Under the pieces are notes generated by a model, which was not told the DNA's origin, ran no database searches, and worked only from the letters and a program-made list of their open reading frames with translations. A stretch of DNA of 11,000 nt from Nitrosomonadales bacterium (lineage in GTDB: Bacteria > Pseudomonadota > Gammaproteobacteria > Burkholderiales > Nitrosomonadaceae), in assembly GCA_004525885.1 (NCBI GenBank), contig SPBV01000038.1:1-11000 (forward strand), written 5' to 3'. How positions within the stretch are numbered: position 1 is the first letter of the stretch; each line of letters opens with the position of its first letter. Shown piece by piece: positions 1 through 6,707 of this stretch. A program made the position numbers and the translations under genes.

Positions 1-143
1 TTAAAATCAAAATTATGCCTTTACGTCAATGGGAGAAAAATATTGCAGGTGGCAGAAATTAGGTGGCCTCATCATCCTTCACACATTAACCAGAACTAGA
101 GTGCCTTTCACCTAAAGTTCAACACAAATATGCCGTATAATTC
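1..143. other. Unassigned upstream sequence
   Basis: No gene can be recognised in this stretch. Two plus-strand frames are open from the window edge, one to a stop near position 62 and one to a stop near position 99, so the tail of an upstream gene may lie here. Neither short tail matches a family I know. A TATAAT hexamer at 136-141 has no good -35 partner. Confidence 0.3.
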
Positions 144-172
144 TTGAATAAACACCCATTTCGCTTTAAAAT
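144..172 (+). promoter_or_regulatory. Candidate sigma-70 promoter of the desaturase gene
   Basis: TTGAAT at 144-149 (4 of 6 matches to the -35 consensus) and TAAAAT at 167-172 (5 of 6 to the -10 consensus) are separated by an ideal 17 bases. Transcription would begin near 179, about 25 bases before the ATG at 205. This is inferred from sequence only. Confidence 0.45.
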
Positions 173-204
173 AGAACATCACTACTTTCGGGAAATTTTT
201 GCTA

Positions 205-1389
205 ATGGACTATACCCATATGATATCTGGTTTTATTGATTTACCTTGGTGGGGTTATATTATATTTACCTTGGTTACCACCCATATCACGATTGCTAGT
301 ATTACTATATTTCTTCACCGCCATCAGGCCCATCGGGCACTAGAGTTACATGCCATACCTAGCCATTTCTTTCGTTTCTGGCTATGGCTTACTACAGGCA
401 TGGTCACCAAAGAATGGACGGCGATTCACCGCAAACATCATGCTAAATGCGAAACTATTGATGATCCTCATAGTCCTCAAATTCTTAGTATAGGAAAAGT
501 GATAAAGGAAGGATCAGAGCTTTACCGTAAAGAAGCTAAAAATTTAGAAACCATGGAAAGATATGGCCATGGCAACCCTGACGACTGGATGGAGCGGGAA
601 ATTTACACTAAACATAGTGTTAAAGGCGTCGCTTTGATGCTGATCATTGATCTTGTTCTATTCGGCCCAATTGGGCTCACTATATGGGCAGTGCAAATGG
701 CTTGGTCGCCATTCATGGCCGCTGGGATTATTAATGGTGTCGGGCACTATTGGGGTTATCGCAACTTCCAAGCAGAAGACGCAAGCCGCAATATTATCCC
801 CTGGGGTATTCTTATTGGTGGTGAGGAGCTACATAACAATCACCATGCTTACGCAACTTCTGCACGCTTATCCAACAAGTGGTATGAGTTCGACATCGGC
901 TGGATGTATATATGTATTCTGAAGTCGATAGGTCTTGCGAAAGTGAAAAAAACAGCACCTAAATTACGCTTTAATATGACGAAAACTAGGTGCGATCATG
1001 ACACGCTACATGCCGTTATTTCGCATCGTTACGAAGTGCTAGCAAAATACGCTTATTCCCTTAAGCAAACTTTTGCCAAAGAAATGGATCATTTGAGAGA
1101 GGTGGCAATTCATCACGATGTGGACAGCTCCACCATTAAACGCTGGGTTCTAGCTGATTCTAAAACACTACAGGAACATGAGCGTACTAAGCTAAACTTG
1201 GTGCTTAGCAAAACCAGAGCGCTAGATAAAGTATATACCATGCGTGAAGAGCTTGTATCAGTGTGGCAACGTTCCACAGCATCTAAGGATGAGCTGGTAA
1301 AGCAATTGGAGGATTGGTGTCACCGCGCGGAGGAAAGTGGTATCGAAGTACTGGAAAATTTTTCCCGCAGACTACGCTGCTACGCATAA
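205..1389 (+). CDS. desA: Membrane fatty acid desaturase, DesA-like (delta-9 type)
   Basis: Di-iron integral-membrane desaturase that would introduce a double bond into fatty acyl chains of membrane lipids or acyl-CoA. Counted from the TTG at 199, the three histidine boxes are HRHQAH (residues 40-45), HRKHH (77-81) and HNNHH (212-216), and the family-typical NGVGHYWGYRNF lies at 179-190. Hydrophobic segments lie at about 17-38, 55-68 and 142-180. The frame can start at TTG 199 or ATG 205. I chose the ATG because it is the commoner codon, and GGGAA at 190-194 could serve either. The total of about 394 residues fits the DesA proteins of Pseudomonas and betaproteobacteria. The last 145 residues (from about 250) are charged, helix-rich and lie beyond the desaturase fold. 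Substrate and regiospecificity are inferred from family and not visible in the sequence. The name desA is a family-level label. Confidence 0.88.
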   Translation: MDYTHMISGFIDLPWWGYIIFTLVTTHITIASITIFLHRHQAHRALELHAIPSHFFRFWLWLTTGMVTKEWTAIHRKHHAKCETIDDPHSPQILSIGKVIKEGSELYRKEAKNLETMERYGHGNPDDWMEREIYTKHSVKGVALMLIIDLVLFGPIGLTIWAVQMAWSPFMAAGIINGVGHYWGYRNFQAEDASRNIIPWGILIGGEELHNNHHAYATSARLSNKWYEFDIGWMYICILKSIGLAKVKKTAPKLRFNMTKTRCDHDTLHAVISHRYEVLAKYAYSLKQTFAKEMDHLREVAIHHDVDSSTIKRWVLADSKTLQEHERTKLNLVLSKTRALDKVYTMREELVSVWQRSTASKDELVKQLEDWCHRAEESGIEVLENFSRRLRCYA

Positions 1390-1449
1390 TGACCGCCGTG
1401 ACACAACAAAGTTAAATAGATAAATAACTATACTGTTTCGATGTAATAA

Positions 1450-1474
1450 AAAAACCCGCTTATAGCGTGTTTTT
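1450..1474. terminator. Hairpin terminator between convergent desaturase and rpmG
   Basis: Arms 1450-1459 (AAAAACCCGC) and 1465-1474 (GCGTGTTTTT) pair with one mismatch around the loop TTATA. The A tract on one side and T tract on the other give a U run in transcripts from either strand. It could therefore end both the desaturase transcript and the rpmB-rpmG transcript. The GC part of the stem is short, so strength is uncertain. Confidence 0.65.
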
Positions 1475-1515
1475 ATTTGCACCTTATACTTTCTCTATTT
1501 TTCTCTGAAAAAATA

Positions 1516-1671
1516 CTACTTGAGCTTGGTTTCCTTATATTTAACATGCTTACGCACTACCGGATCATATTTCGAAATTTCTAACTTTTCTGGAGTAATC
1601 CGTTTATTCTTGGTAGTTGTATAAAAATGTCCAGTTCCAGCTGAAGATTCAAGTTTTATTTTCTCACGCAT
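1516..1671 (-). CDS. rpmG: 50S ribosomal protein L33
   Basis: Small basic protein of the large ribosomal subunit, 51 residues. The translation begins MREKIKLESSAGTGHFYTTT and continues with KNKR, PEKLEI, KYDPVVRKHV and KETKLK, which is the classical bacterial L33 pattern. It has no cysteines, so it is the zinc-free form. It starts directly at MREKIKL, without the MAKG-type lead found in E. coli, and no longer in-frame start was found. AGGGA lies 7 bases before the ATG. It follows rpmB by 45 bases on the same strand, the usual rpmB-rpmG operon. The gene ends in TAG shortly before the shared terminator. Confidence 0.95.
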   Translation of the reverse strand: MREKIKLESSAGTGHFYTTTKNKRITPEKLEISKYDPVVRKHVKYKETKLK

Positions 1672-1716
1672 GATGTAATCCCTAAATTTTTAAGTTCTGA
1701 AGTTTATTTCGATATC

Positions 1717-1953
1717 CTAGACACTATTACCGCGAGCACGCATCTTTGCCAGAACCGCATCGATGCCATTTTTGTCTATAGTTCGTAGCGCAGCGTTGGA
1801 TAAGCGCAAGTTAACCCAGCGTTTCTCGCTCTCAACCCAAAATTTGCGATGTTGCAAATTGGGAAGAAAACGACGCTTCGTTTTGTTGTTGGCATGGGAA
1901 ACATGGTGGCCAGACATAGGTTTCTTGCCAGTGACTTCACATACTCGTGACAT
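1717..1953 (-). CDS. rpmB: 50S ribosomal protein L28
   Basis: Large-subunit ribosomal protein of 78 residues, the same length as E. coli L28. Hallmarks are MSRVCEVTGKKP at the N-terminus, SHANNKTKRRFLPNLQ (residues 19-34), FWVESEKRWVNLRLS (38-52) and the C-terminal IDAVLAKMRARG. GGAG lies about 10 bases before the ATG. It is the first gene of the rpmB-rpmG pair. The neighbouring coaBC gene is divergent, and radC, often near these genes in other proteobacteria, is not in the window. Confidence 0.97.
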   Translation of the reverse strand: MSRVCEVTGKKPMSGHHVSHANNKTKRRFLPNLQHRKFWVESEKRWVNLRLSNAALRTIDKNGIDAVLAKMRARGNSV

Positions 1954-1985
1954 AACAACATACTCCAGAATTCTTAAAAGGACGC

Positions 1986-1991
1986 ATTATA
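1986..1991 (-). promoter_or_regulatory. Candidate -10 element for rpmB-rpmG
   Basis: Read on the minus strand this is a perfect TATAAT followed by GCGTCC. The predicted RNA start would lie roughly 25 bases before the rpmB ATG. No convincing -35 hexamer lies at 16-18 bases. A GC-rich discriminator is typical of ribosomal promoters under stringent control, so such control is possible, but this is inference. Confidence 0.4.
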
Positions 1992-2134
1992 TACTGATTT
2001 CTTACCAAAGTTGGTATTATTATCAATGAGACATCTCCTGTCACAAATGAATACATACCAATAATTTAACGTGTAACATGAGTTATGAATTGTAAAATTA
2101 AAGATAGGATCAAATCGAAAAAGATGTTTTCTCC

Positions 2135-2197
2135 CTTAAATATAATGACATTTATAGGCTAAACTTTTGTTCACTTACAAAATGACTTAAATATAAT
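2135..2197 (+). repeat. 12-bp direct repeat CTTAAATATAAT upstream of coaBC
   Basis: CTTAAATATAAT occurs at 2135-2146 and again at 2186-2197, exactly 51 bases apart. Each copy contains a perfect TATAAT. The second copy ends four bases before the coaBC start codon. They may be tandem -10 elements or simply AT-rich coincidence. Confidence 0.6.
2170..2197 (+). promoter_or_regulatory. Candidate coaBC promoter abutting the start codon
   Basis: TTCACT at 2170-2175 (4 of 6 to the -35 consensus), a 16-base spacer and TATAAT at 2192-2197. RNA starting from here would begin at or just after the ATG at 2202, so it would make a leaderless transcript. The upstream TATAAT at 2141-2146 is an alternative that leaves a leader of about 50 bases, but it has no clear -35 hexamer. 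Confidence 0.35.
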
Positions 2198-2201
2198 ATC
2201 T

Positions 2202-3401
2202 ATGACAAAATTATCTTTACTCCACACTAATAAGCGTCTGCTATTAGGGATAACTGGCGGAATTGCCGCGTACAAGACAGCAGAGGTCGCGCGCCTTTTG
2301 GTGCAGGAAAACGTAGATGTACAGACAGTAATGACCGAATCTGCGTGCCGATTTATTGGCCCAGCCACATTACAGGCATTAACCGGAAAAATAGTATTCA
2401 CGGATCTATGGGACAACCGTATTGCCAATAATATGGCACATATAAATATTTCTCGTGATGTAGACGCTATCCTGATTGCACCCGCTAGCGCAGACTTTAT
2501 AGCTAAGCTTGCAAATGGTTTTGCAAATGATCTCCTATCGACACTATGTTTAGCACGTAACTGTCCTTTATTTATTGCCCCTGCAATGAATTGGCAAATG
2601 TGGGAGAGCCCTGCAACACAACGCAACTTGGCTATCTTACAACGTGACGGGGTGACAATATTTGGTCCAGTTGATGGCGCTCAGGCTTGTGGAGAAACTG
2701 GTATGGGGCGCATGCTTGAAGCTCAGGAACTGGTTAAAGAGATACAAAAATTTTTTAAACCAAAACTATTACAAAACAAACATGCTGTCATCACGGCTGG
2801 ACCGACATACGAGGCCATCGACGCAATTCGTGGCATCACTAATTTAAGTTCCGGCAAAATGGGTTATGCGGTCGCTAACGCCGCACTGGAAGCGGGGGCA
2901 AAGGTTACCCTCATCTCTGGCCCAGTATGCCTGAAAGCTCCTTTTGGAGCTACTTTAATCAACGTAATAAGTGCTCAAGATATGCTTGCAGCTGTGAAAA
3001 AAAATATTTCTAGTGCTGATATTTTTATAAGCGTTGCAGCGGTTGCAGACTTCCTTCCCTCTAAAATTAGTAACCAGAAAATTAAAAGAATTAACGGTAA
3101 CATATCACTAAACCTCACTCCCAACCCTGATATTCTTGAGTACGTAGCAGGGCTACCTAAACCCCCATTTTGTGTAGGTTTTGCAGCGGAAACAGAAAAT
3201 CTAGAAAAAAACGCAGAGGCTAAGCGACGCAAGAAAAAAATACCGCTGCTTGTTGCTAATCTAGTCCCAGATGCTATTAGTTCTGACGAAAGCGCACTGA
3301 TCCTGCTCGATGATAAGGGTAAGCACCCCCTATCTAAGGCACTAAAAATAGTACAAGCAAGGCATATAATTAAGCACATTTCACTACTGTATAAAAAATA
3401 A
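2202..3401 (+). CDS. coaBC: Bifunctional phosphopantothenoylcysteine decarboxylase/phosphopantothenate-cysteine ligase
   Basis: CoaBC (Dfp) couples cysteine to 4'-phosphopantothenate using CTP and decarboxylates the product to 4'-phosphopantetheine, the middle steps of cytosolic coenzyme A synthesis. The N-terminal flavin-dependent CoaC half spans about 10-185: GITGGIAAYK (16-25), H80, the PAMNWQMW motif with N130, and C163 in ACGETGMGRM. These match catalytic H75, N125 and C158 of the E. coli enzyme with a constant +5 offset. The CoaB half spans about 193-399: ITAGPT (197-202), ITNLSSGKMG (212-221), AAVADFLPSK (279-288), NQKIKR (291-296), NPDIL (308-312) and VGFAAET (325-331). The length of 399 is normal. 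Position 208 is Ala where Pro is usual (IDAIR). The ATG at 2202 is the only reasonable start and has no Shine-Dalgarno sequence. It heads a cluster with dut 12 bases downstream. Confidence 0.96.
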   Translation: MTKLSLLHTNKRLLLGITGGIAAYKTAEVARLLVQENVDVQTVMTESACRFIGPATLQALTGKIVFTDLWDNRIANNMAHINISRDVDAILIAPASADFIAKLANGFANDLLSTLCLARNCPLFIAPAMNWQMWESPATQRNLAILQRDGVTIFGPVDGAQACGETGMGRMLEAQELVKEIQKFFKPKLLQNKHAVITAGPTYEAIDAIRGITNLSSGKMGYAVANAALEAGAKVTLISGPVCLKAPFGATLINVISAQDMLAAVKKNISSADIFISVAAVADFLPSKISNQKIKRINGNISLNLTPNPDILEYVAGLPKPPFCVGFAAETENLEKNAEAKRRKKKIPLLVANLVPDAISSDESALILLDDKGKHPLSKALKIVQARHIIKHISLLYKK

Positions 3402-3413
3402 AAAACTAATATT

Positions 3414-3863
3414 ATGGAAAAAATTGAAATAAAGATTATTGATTCGCGCTTGCATGATCAACACCCAACATATGCAACTTCTGGCTCAGCTGGACTAGAT
3501 TTACGAGCTTGCATTGACAATCCAATAACTATACAACCAGGAGAAGTCAATCTTGTCCCGACTGGAATTGCTATTCATCTTGCTAACCCAAGCCTCACAG
3601 CTATGATTCTGCCGCGTTCTGGACTAGGTCACAAGCATGGGATTGTACTGGGAAACTTAGTAGGACTGATCGATTCAGACTATCAGGGGCAAATACTCGT
3701 CTCCTGCTGGAACCGTAGTCAAATACCTTTTCTACTAACCCCTCTAGATCGTATTGCACAACTTGTAGTAGTGCCAGTTGTGCGGGTTAATTTCAGTGTA
3801 GTGGACGATTTTGAGAAAAGTAGCCGGGGAGAGGAAGGATTCGGAAGTACCGGTACGCAATAA
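3414..3863 (+). CDS. dut: dUTP diphosphatase (dUTPase)
   Basis: Homotrimeric dUTPase that hydrolyses dUTP to dUMP and pyrophosphate, keeping uracil out of DNA and supplying dUMP for thymidylate. At 149 residues it is nearly the E. coli length. All five family motifs are present: AGLDLRA (26-32), PRSGLG (67-72), GLIDSDYQG (84-92, with catalytic aspartate probably D87), PLDRIAQL (110-117) and RGEEGFGSTG (138-147). In the last motif E141 stands where glycine is usual (RGxGGFG), within the mobile arm that closes on the nucleotide phosphates. No Shine-Dalgarno sequence precedes the ATG, and the 12-base gap after coaBC suggests coupled translation. The coaBC-dut order is also found in E. coli. Confidence 0.95.
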   Translation: MEKIEIKIIDSRLHDQHPTYATSGSAGLDLRACIDNPITIQPGEVNLVPTGIAIHLANPSLTAMILPRSGLGHKHGIVLGNLVGLIDSDYQGQILVSCWNRSQIPFLLTPLDRIAQLVVVPVVRVNFSVVDDFEKSSRGEEGFGSTGTQ

Positions 3864-3869
3864 CGTACT

Positions 3870-4301
3870 ATGCGCTTACTCCCAGTTGTTTTACTTTCCC
3901 TTCTATCGGTATCAGTCAGAGCAGAAATGCCGACTATCCAGCTCAAAGTTTCTGGTCATATTCTTTCTGCTGAAGTTGCTTACACACATAAATACCGCAC
4001 TCAGGGGTTAATGTATCGCAACGAGATGAATAAGGATAGCGGCATGCTGTTTGTGTTTCCTGAAACCGGTCGTCATAGCATGTGGATGGTTAATACTTAT
4101 ATTCCGCTCAGTATCGCCTTTCTTGATGGAACCGGCACGATACTCAATATTATTGATATGTCACCTCGTACCAAAACAAAACATAGCGCAGCTAGCGCAG
4201 CTAAGTATGCGCTTGAAATGAATCTCGGTTGGTTTAGAGCAAGAAAAATTAAATCGGGGCAGCAAATCACAGGGCTCGAAAGAGCTCCTACAGCAAAATA
4301 A
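3870..4301 (+). CDS. Exported DUF192 family protein
   Basis: Small protein of the DUF192 family, for which I know no established biochemical role. Residues 1-18 form a signal peptide (Arg2, hydrophobic core LLPVVLLSLLSVSV, likely cut after VRA), so the mature chain of about 125 residues should be periplasmic. Family motifs are clear: RTQGLMYR (43-50), GMLFVF (58-63), MWMVNTYIPLSIAF (71-84) and YALEMNLGWF (113-122). There are no cysteines and no lipobox. It starts 6 bases after the dut stop without a Shine-Dalgarno sequence, so it is probably translated by coupling within the coaBC-dut transcript. It then converges on ffh with only 35 bases between the two stops and no visible terminator hairpin. 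The family call is firm and the function is unknown. Confidence 0.88.
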   Translation: MRLLPVVLLSLLSVSVRAEMPTIQLKVSGHILSAEVAYTHKYRTQGLMYRNEMNKDSGMLFVFPETGRHSMWMVNTYIPLSIAFLDGTGTILNIIDMSPRTKTKHSAASAAKYALEMNLGWFRARKIKSGQQITGLERAPTAK

Positions 4302-4336
4302 CGAACGTTTAGTCCGCTATATCTCCTATGTTGGTT

Positions 4337-5686
4337 TCATCGCATTCCAGGGAGCATTCCCTTTAGCCCGCGCATCATTTTCGACATCCCGCCCTTATTC
4401 ATCTTTTTCATCATTTTCTGAGTCTGCTCAAATTGAGCCAGTAAACGGTTTACCTCCTGAACTGAAACACCTGATCCAGAAGCAATACGACGCTTGCGAG
4501 ATGCTTTAAGAATTTCTGGTTTAATACGTTCCTGTAGTGTCATAGAATTAATAATTCCTTCAGTCCGTCCTATGTCCTTATCGTCCATTTTTATATTTTG
4601 TACAGCCTGACCTAATTGTGCAGGTAGTTTGTCCAATAAAGCACTCATACCTCCCATATTTTTCATTTGCTGAAACTGCATTTTGAAATCATCTAAATCG
4701 AATTTTTTACCTGATTTTATTTTCTTAGCTAGCTTCTCTGCCTCGTCCTGATCTATGCCACGTTGAGCTTCCTCAATAAGACCAAGTACATCACCCATAC
4801 CAAGGATACGTGATGCCATTCGGTCAGGATGAAAAGCTTCCAACCCTGTTAATTTTTCAGCCACACCAACAAATTTAATCGGTTTTCCGGTGACGTGTCG
4901 TACTGATAATGCTGCTCCTCCACGAGAATCTCCGTCTAGCTTAGTAAGAATAACCCCCGTCAATGGCAACGCATCGGCAAATGTCTTGGCAATATTTACC
5001 GCGTCCTGACCCTGCATCGCATCCACCACGAATAAAGTTTCGATGGGTTTGAGCAGAACCTCTAATTCTCTGATTTCAGCCATCATGGGCTCGTCTATTG
5101 CTAAACGCCCAGCAGTGTCCATAATCATCACATCATGATAATGCTTTTGAGCAAACTCCAATGAGGCAACAGCAATTTCTCGTGGTTTTTGTCCTGCTTG
5201 TATCGGGAAAAAATCTGCCTTAACTTGTCTGGCTAACAACTCCAGCTGATGAGCAGCAGCCGGACGATATATGTCACAGGAAACAAGTAACACTTTTTTC
5301 TTTCTCTGCTCTATCAGCCATTTTGCAAGCTTACCGCTACTAGTGGTTTTACCAGAACCCTGCAATCCTGCCATAAGGATTACAGCAGGAGGTACGGTAG
5401 CAAGATTAATCTCGGCACTCTCCCCACCCATAATGGTAATAAGCTCCTGATGCACTACACCTACTAGAGCTTGTCCAGGAGAAAGACTACCTATTACTTC
5501 TTGACCAATAGCTTTTTCTTTCACACGTGCTATAAAATCTTTGACCACTGGCAAAGCAACATCAGCTTCTAGTAGTGCCATCCGTACTTCACGTAACACT
5601 ACCTGTATATTTTCCTCAGTCAGCCTTGCCTCACCTCGTAAAGATTTTATGATGCCAGAAAACCGATTGGTAAGATTGTCGAACAT
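4337..5686 (-). CDS. ffh: Signal recognition particle GTPase Ffh (SRP54)
   Basis: Protein subunit of the signal recognition particle. With 4.5S RNA it binds hydrophobic signal sequences at the ribosome and delivers the complex to FtsY at the inner membrane. The order is N domain (1-90, with the family-type ALLEADVAL at 37-45), G domain (about 100-295) with GLQGSGKT (107-114), DIYRPAA (138-144), DTAGR (190-194), TKLDGD (248-253) and GVAEKLTGLEAF (274-285), and a methionine-rich M domain (about 325-449). The M domain carries the RNA-binding ASRKRRIASGSG (395-406) and ends in a Met/Lys/Gly-rich tail. At 449 residues it is full length. GAGG lies 9 bases before the ATG. It is divergent from ypjD, as in E. 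coli. Confidence 0.98.
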   Translation of the reverse strand: MFDNLTNRFSGIIKSLRGEARLTEENIQVVLREVRMALLEADVALPVVKDFIARVKEKAIGQEVIGSLSPGQALVGVVHQELITIMGGESAEINLATVPPAVILMAGLQGSGKTTSSGKLAKWLIEQRKKKVLLVSCDIYRPAAAHQLELLARQVKADFFPIQAGQKPREIAVASLEFAQKHYHDVMIMDTAGRLAIDEPMMAEIRELEVLLKPIETLFVVDAMQGQDAVNIAKTFADALPLTGVILTKLDGDSRGGAALSVRHVTGKPIKFVGVAEKLTGLEAFHPDRMASRILGMGDVLGLIEEAQRGIDQDEAEKLAKKIKSGKKFDLDDFKMQFQQMKNMGGMSALLDKLPAQLGQAVQNIKMDDKDIGRTEGIINSMTLQERIKPEILKASRKRRIASGSGVSVQEVNRLLAQFEQTQKMMKKMNKGGMSKMMRGLKGMLPGMR

Positions 5687-5752
5687 GCTAAATACCTCTC
5701 ATAAGAAATTGGTGTAAACTATCCATCATTCCTGTTTTAGTCTGTTAAATTA

Positions 5753-6580
5753 ATGTCTGGTATTTTAGCTTATCTTGCTGCTTTCATGCTTTATGGAATG
5801 ATTGGCTGGTATTTCTGGCGCACCAAATGGAACACTTCAGCACAATCCATTGATGGCGCTATTGTGGCTCCTAAGTGGGAAAGTTTCGCAATTCTCATAC
5901 CACTTATATTACACAGCTATACACTATATCTATCCATATTTGCTGGTGCTGGACTGAGCTTTGGCATTGCTAATGCGGTTTCTTCTATTGTATGGCTCAC
6001 TGCCCTAGTTTACTGGCTGTCCAGCTTCTTCTATCGCCTAGAAGTTATACAAACCCTTATTGCGCCAGTAGCGGCAGTGGCAGTACTGTTACCATTTATA
6101 TTTCCTTCACTACACCCCTTAACCAATACTGAACTCCCCGCATTCAAGGCACACATTCTAGTCGCGATGTTGGCTTATAGTCTACTTACCATTGCTGCAC
6201 TACACGCCTTGTTGATAGCGGTTGTGGAGCGACGCCTGCACCATCCTACCATGCCATCAGTACTGACAAATCTACCACCTATTCTGGCTATGGAAAAACT
6301 ATTATTCCGTATCATATGGGTGGGATTCATATTACTCACGCTAACTCTCATCAGCGGCGTAGTATTTTCTGAAGAAGTATTTGGTCAACCAGTCAAGTTC
6401 ACCCACAAAACCTTGTTCGGTTTCATTTCTTGGGGTGTATTTGCTGCTCTGCTAACAGGCAGGCAATTATACGGCTGGCGTGGGCGCATCGCTATTCGCT
6501 GGACGCTTATAGGATTTGTCATCTTATTGCTGGCCTATCTTGGCAGTAAATTTGTATTGGAGGTAATCCTACAACGTTAA
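5753..6580 (+). CDS. ypjD: YpjD-like inner-membrane protein, cytochrome c assembly (CcsA) superfamily
   Basis: Polytopic membrane protein of 275 residues. About eight hydrophobic segments are visible, roughly at 4-22, 45-65, 70-91, 100-118, 133-157, 182-205, 218-236 and 247-270. It resembles the E. coli YpjD (CorE) branch of the CcsA/HemX-type superfamily. The tryptophan-rich WWD haem-handling motif of true CcsA/CcmC proteins is not seen. Histidines H54, H134, H151 and H218 lie in or at membrane segments and could correspond to the haem-ligand histidines of that superfamily, which is inference. Support for the name comes mainly from position: in E. coli ypjD lies between ffh and yfjD, and here ffh is divergent upstream and a yfjD homologue follows. 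No Shine-Dalgarno sequence precedes the ATG. Biochemical function is not established. Confidence 0.82.
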   Translation: MSGILAYLAAFMLYGMIGWYFWRTKWNTSAQSIDGAIVAPKWESFAILIPLILHSYTLYLSIFAGAGLSFGIANAVSSIVWLTALVYWLSSFFYRLEVIQTLIAPVAAVAVLLPFIFPSLHPLTNTELPAFKAHILVAMLAYSLLTIAALHALLIAVVERRLHHPTMPSVLTNLPPILAMEKLLFRIIWVGFILLTLTLISGVVFSEEVFGQPVKFTHKTLFGFISWGVFAALLTGRQLYGWRGRIAIRWTLIGFVILLLAYLGSKFVLEVILQR

Positions 6581-6649
6581 CATCAATCCGACGCAAAGAA
6601 TTGAGATAACAATAGCAGTAAGCTTGAATGTCAACGACCCTTTGAATCT

Positions 6650-6677
6650 TTGACAAAACTTCTGCCCCTTCGATACT
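6650..6677 (+). promoter_or_regulatory. Candidate sigma-70 promoter for corB
   Basis: A perfect TTGACA at 6650-6655 is followed after 16 bases by GATACT at 6672-6677 (4 of 6 to the -10 consensus). RNA would start near 6684, about 24 bases before the TTG start at 6708. It suggests corB can be transcribed separately from ypjD, whose stop lies 127 bases upstream of that start. Confidence 0.45.
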
Positions 6678-6696
6678 GAATTTTTTTTATTAAGAT

Positions 6697-6701
6697 AAAG
6701 G
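6697..6701 (+). promoter_or_regulatory. Ribosome binding site that fixes the TTG start of corB
   Basis: AAAGG lies 6 bases before TTG 6708. The first in-frame ATG codes for Met30, after the first membrane helix and inside the conserved SET region, so it cannot be the true start. Confidence 0.65.
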
Positions 6702-6707
6702 CATTTT

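Noticed and set aside
199..204. TTG at 199 as the desaturase start.
   Set aside because: It is possible, but ATG 205 two codons later is a commoner start and the two forms differ by only two residues.
2171..2626. Long minus-strand open frame opposite coaBC, and similar ones opposite corB, pilD and coaE.
   Set aside because: These are shadow frames of well-supported genes with no recognisable protein features.
4302..4336. Terminator between the convergent DUF192 gene and ffh.
   Set aside because: No stable hairpin with a T run is visible in the 35-base gap.
6569..6635. Minus-strand mini frame starting TTG at about 6634 and coding about 21 hydrophobic residues, overlapping the end of ypjD.
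   Set aside because: It has a non-ATG start, a weak ribosome site and is antisense to the ypjD end. It is part of a longer minus-strand frame that shadows corB, and matches no family I recognise.
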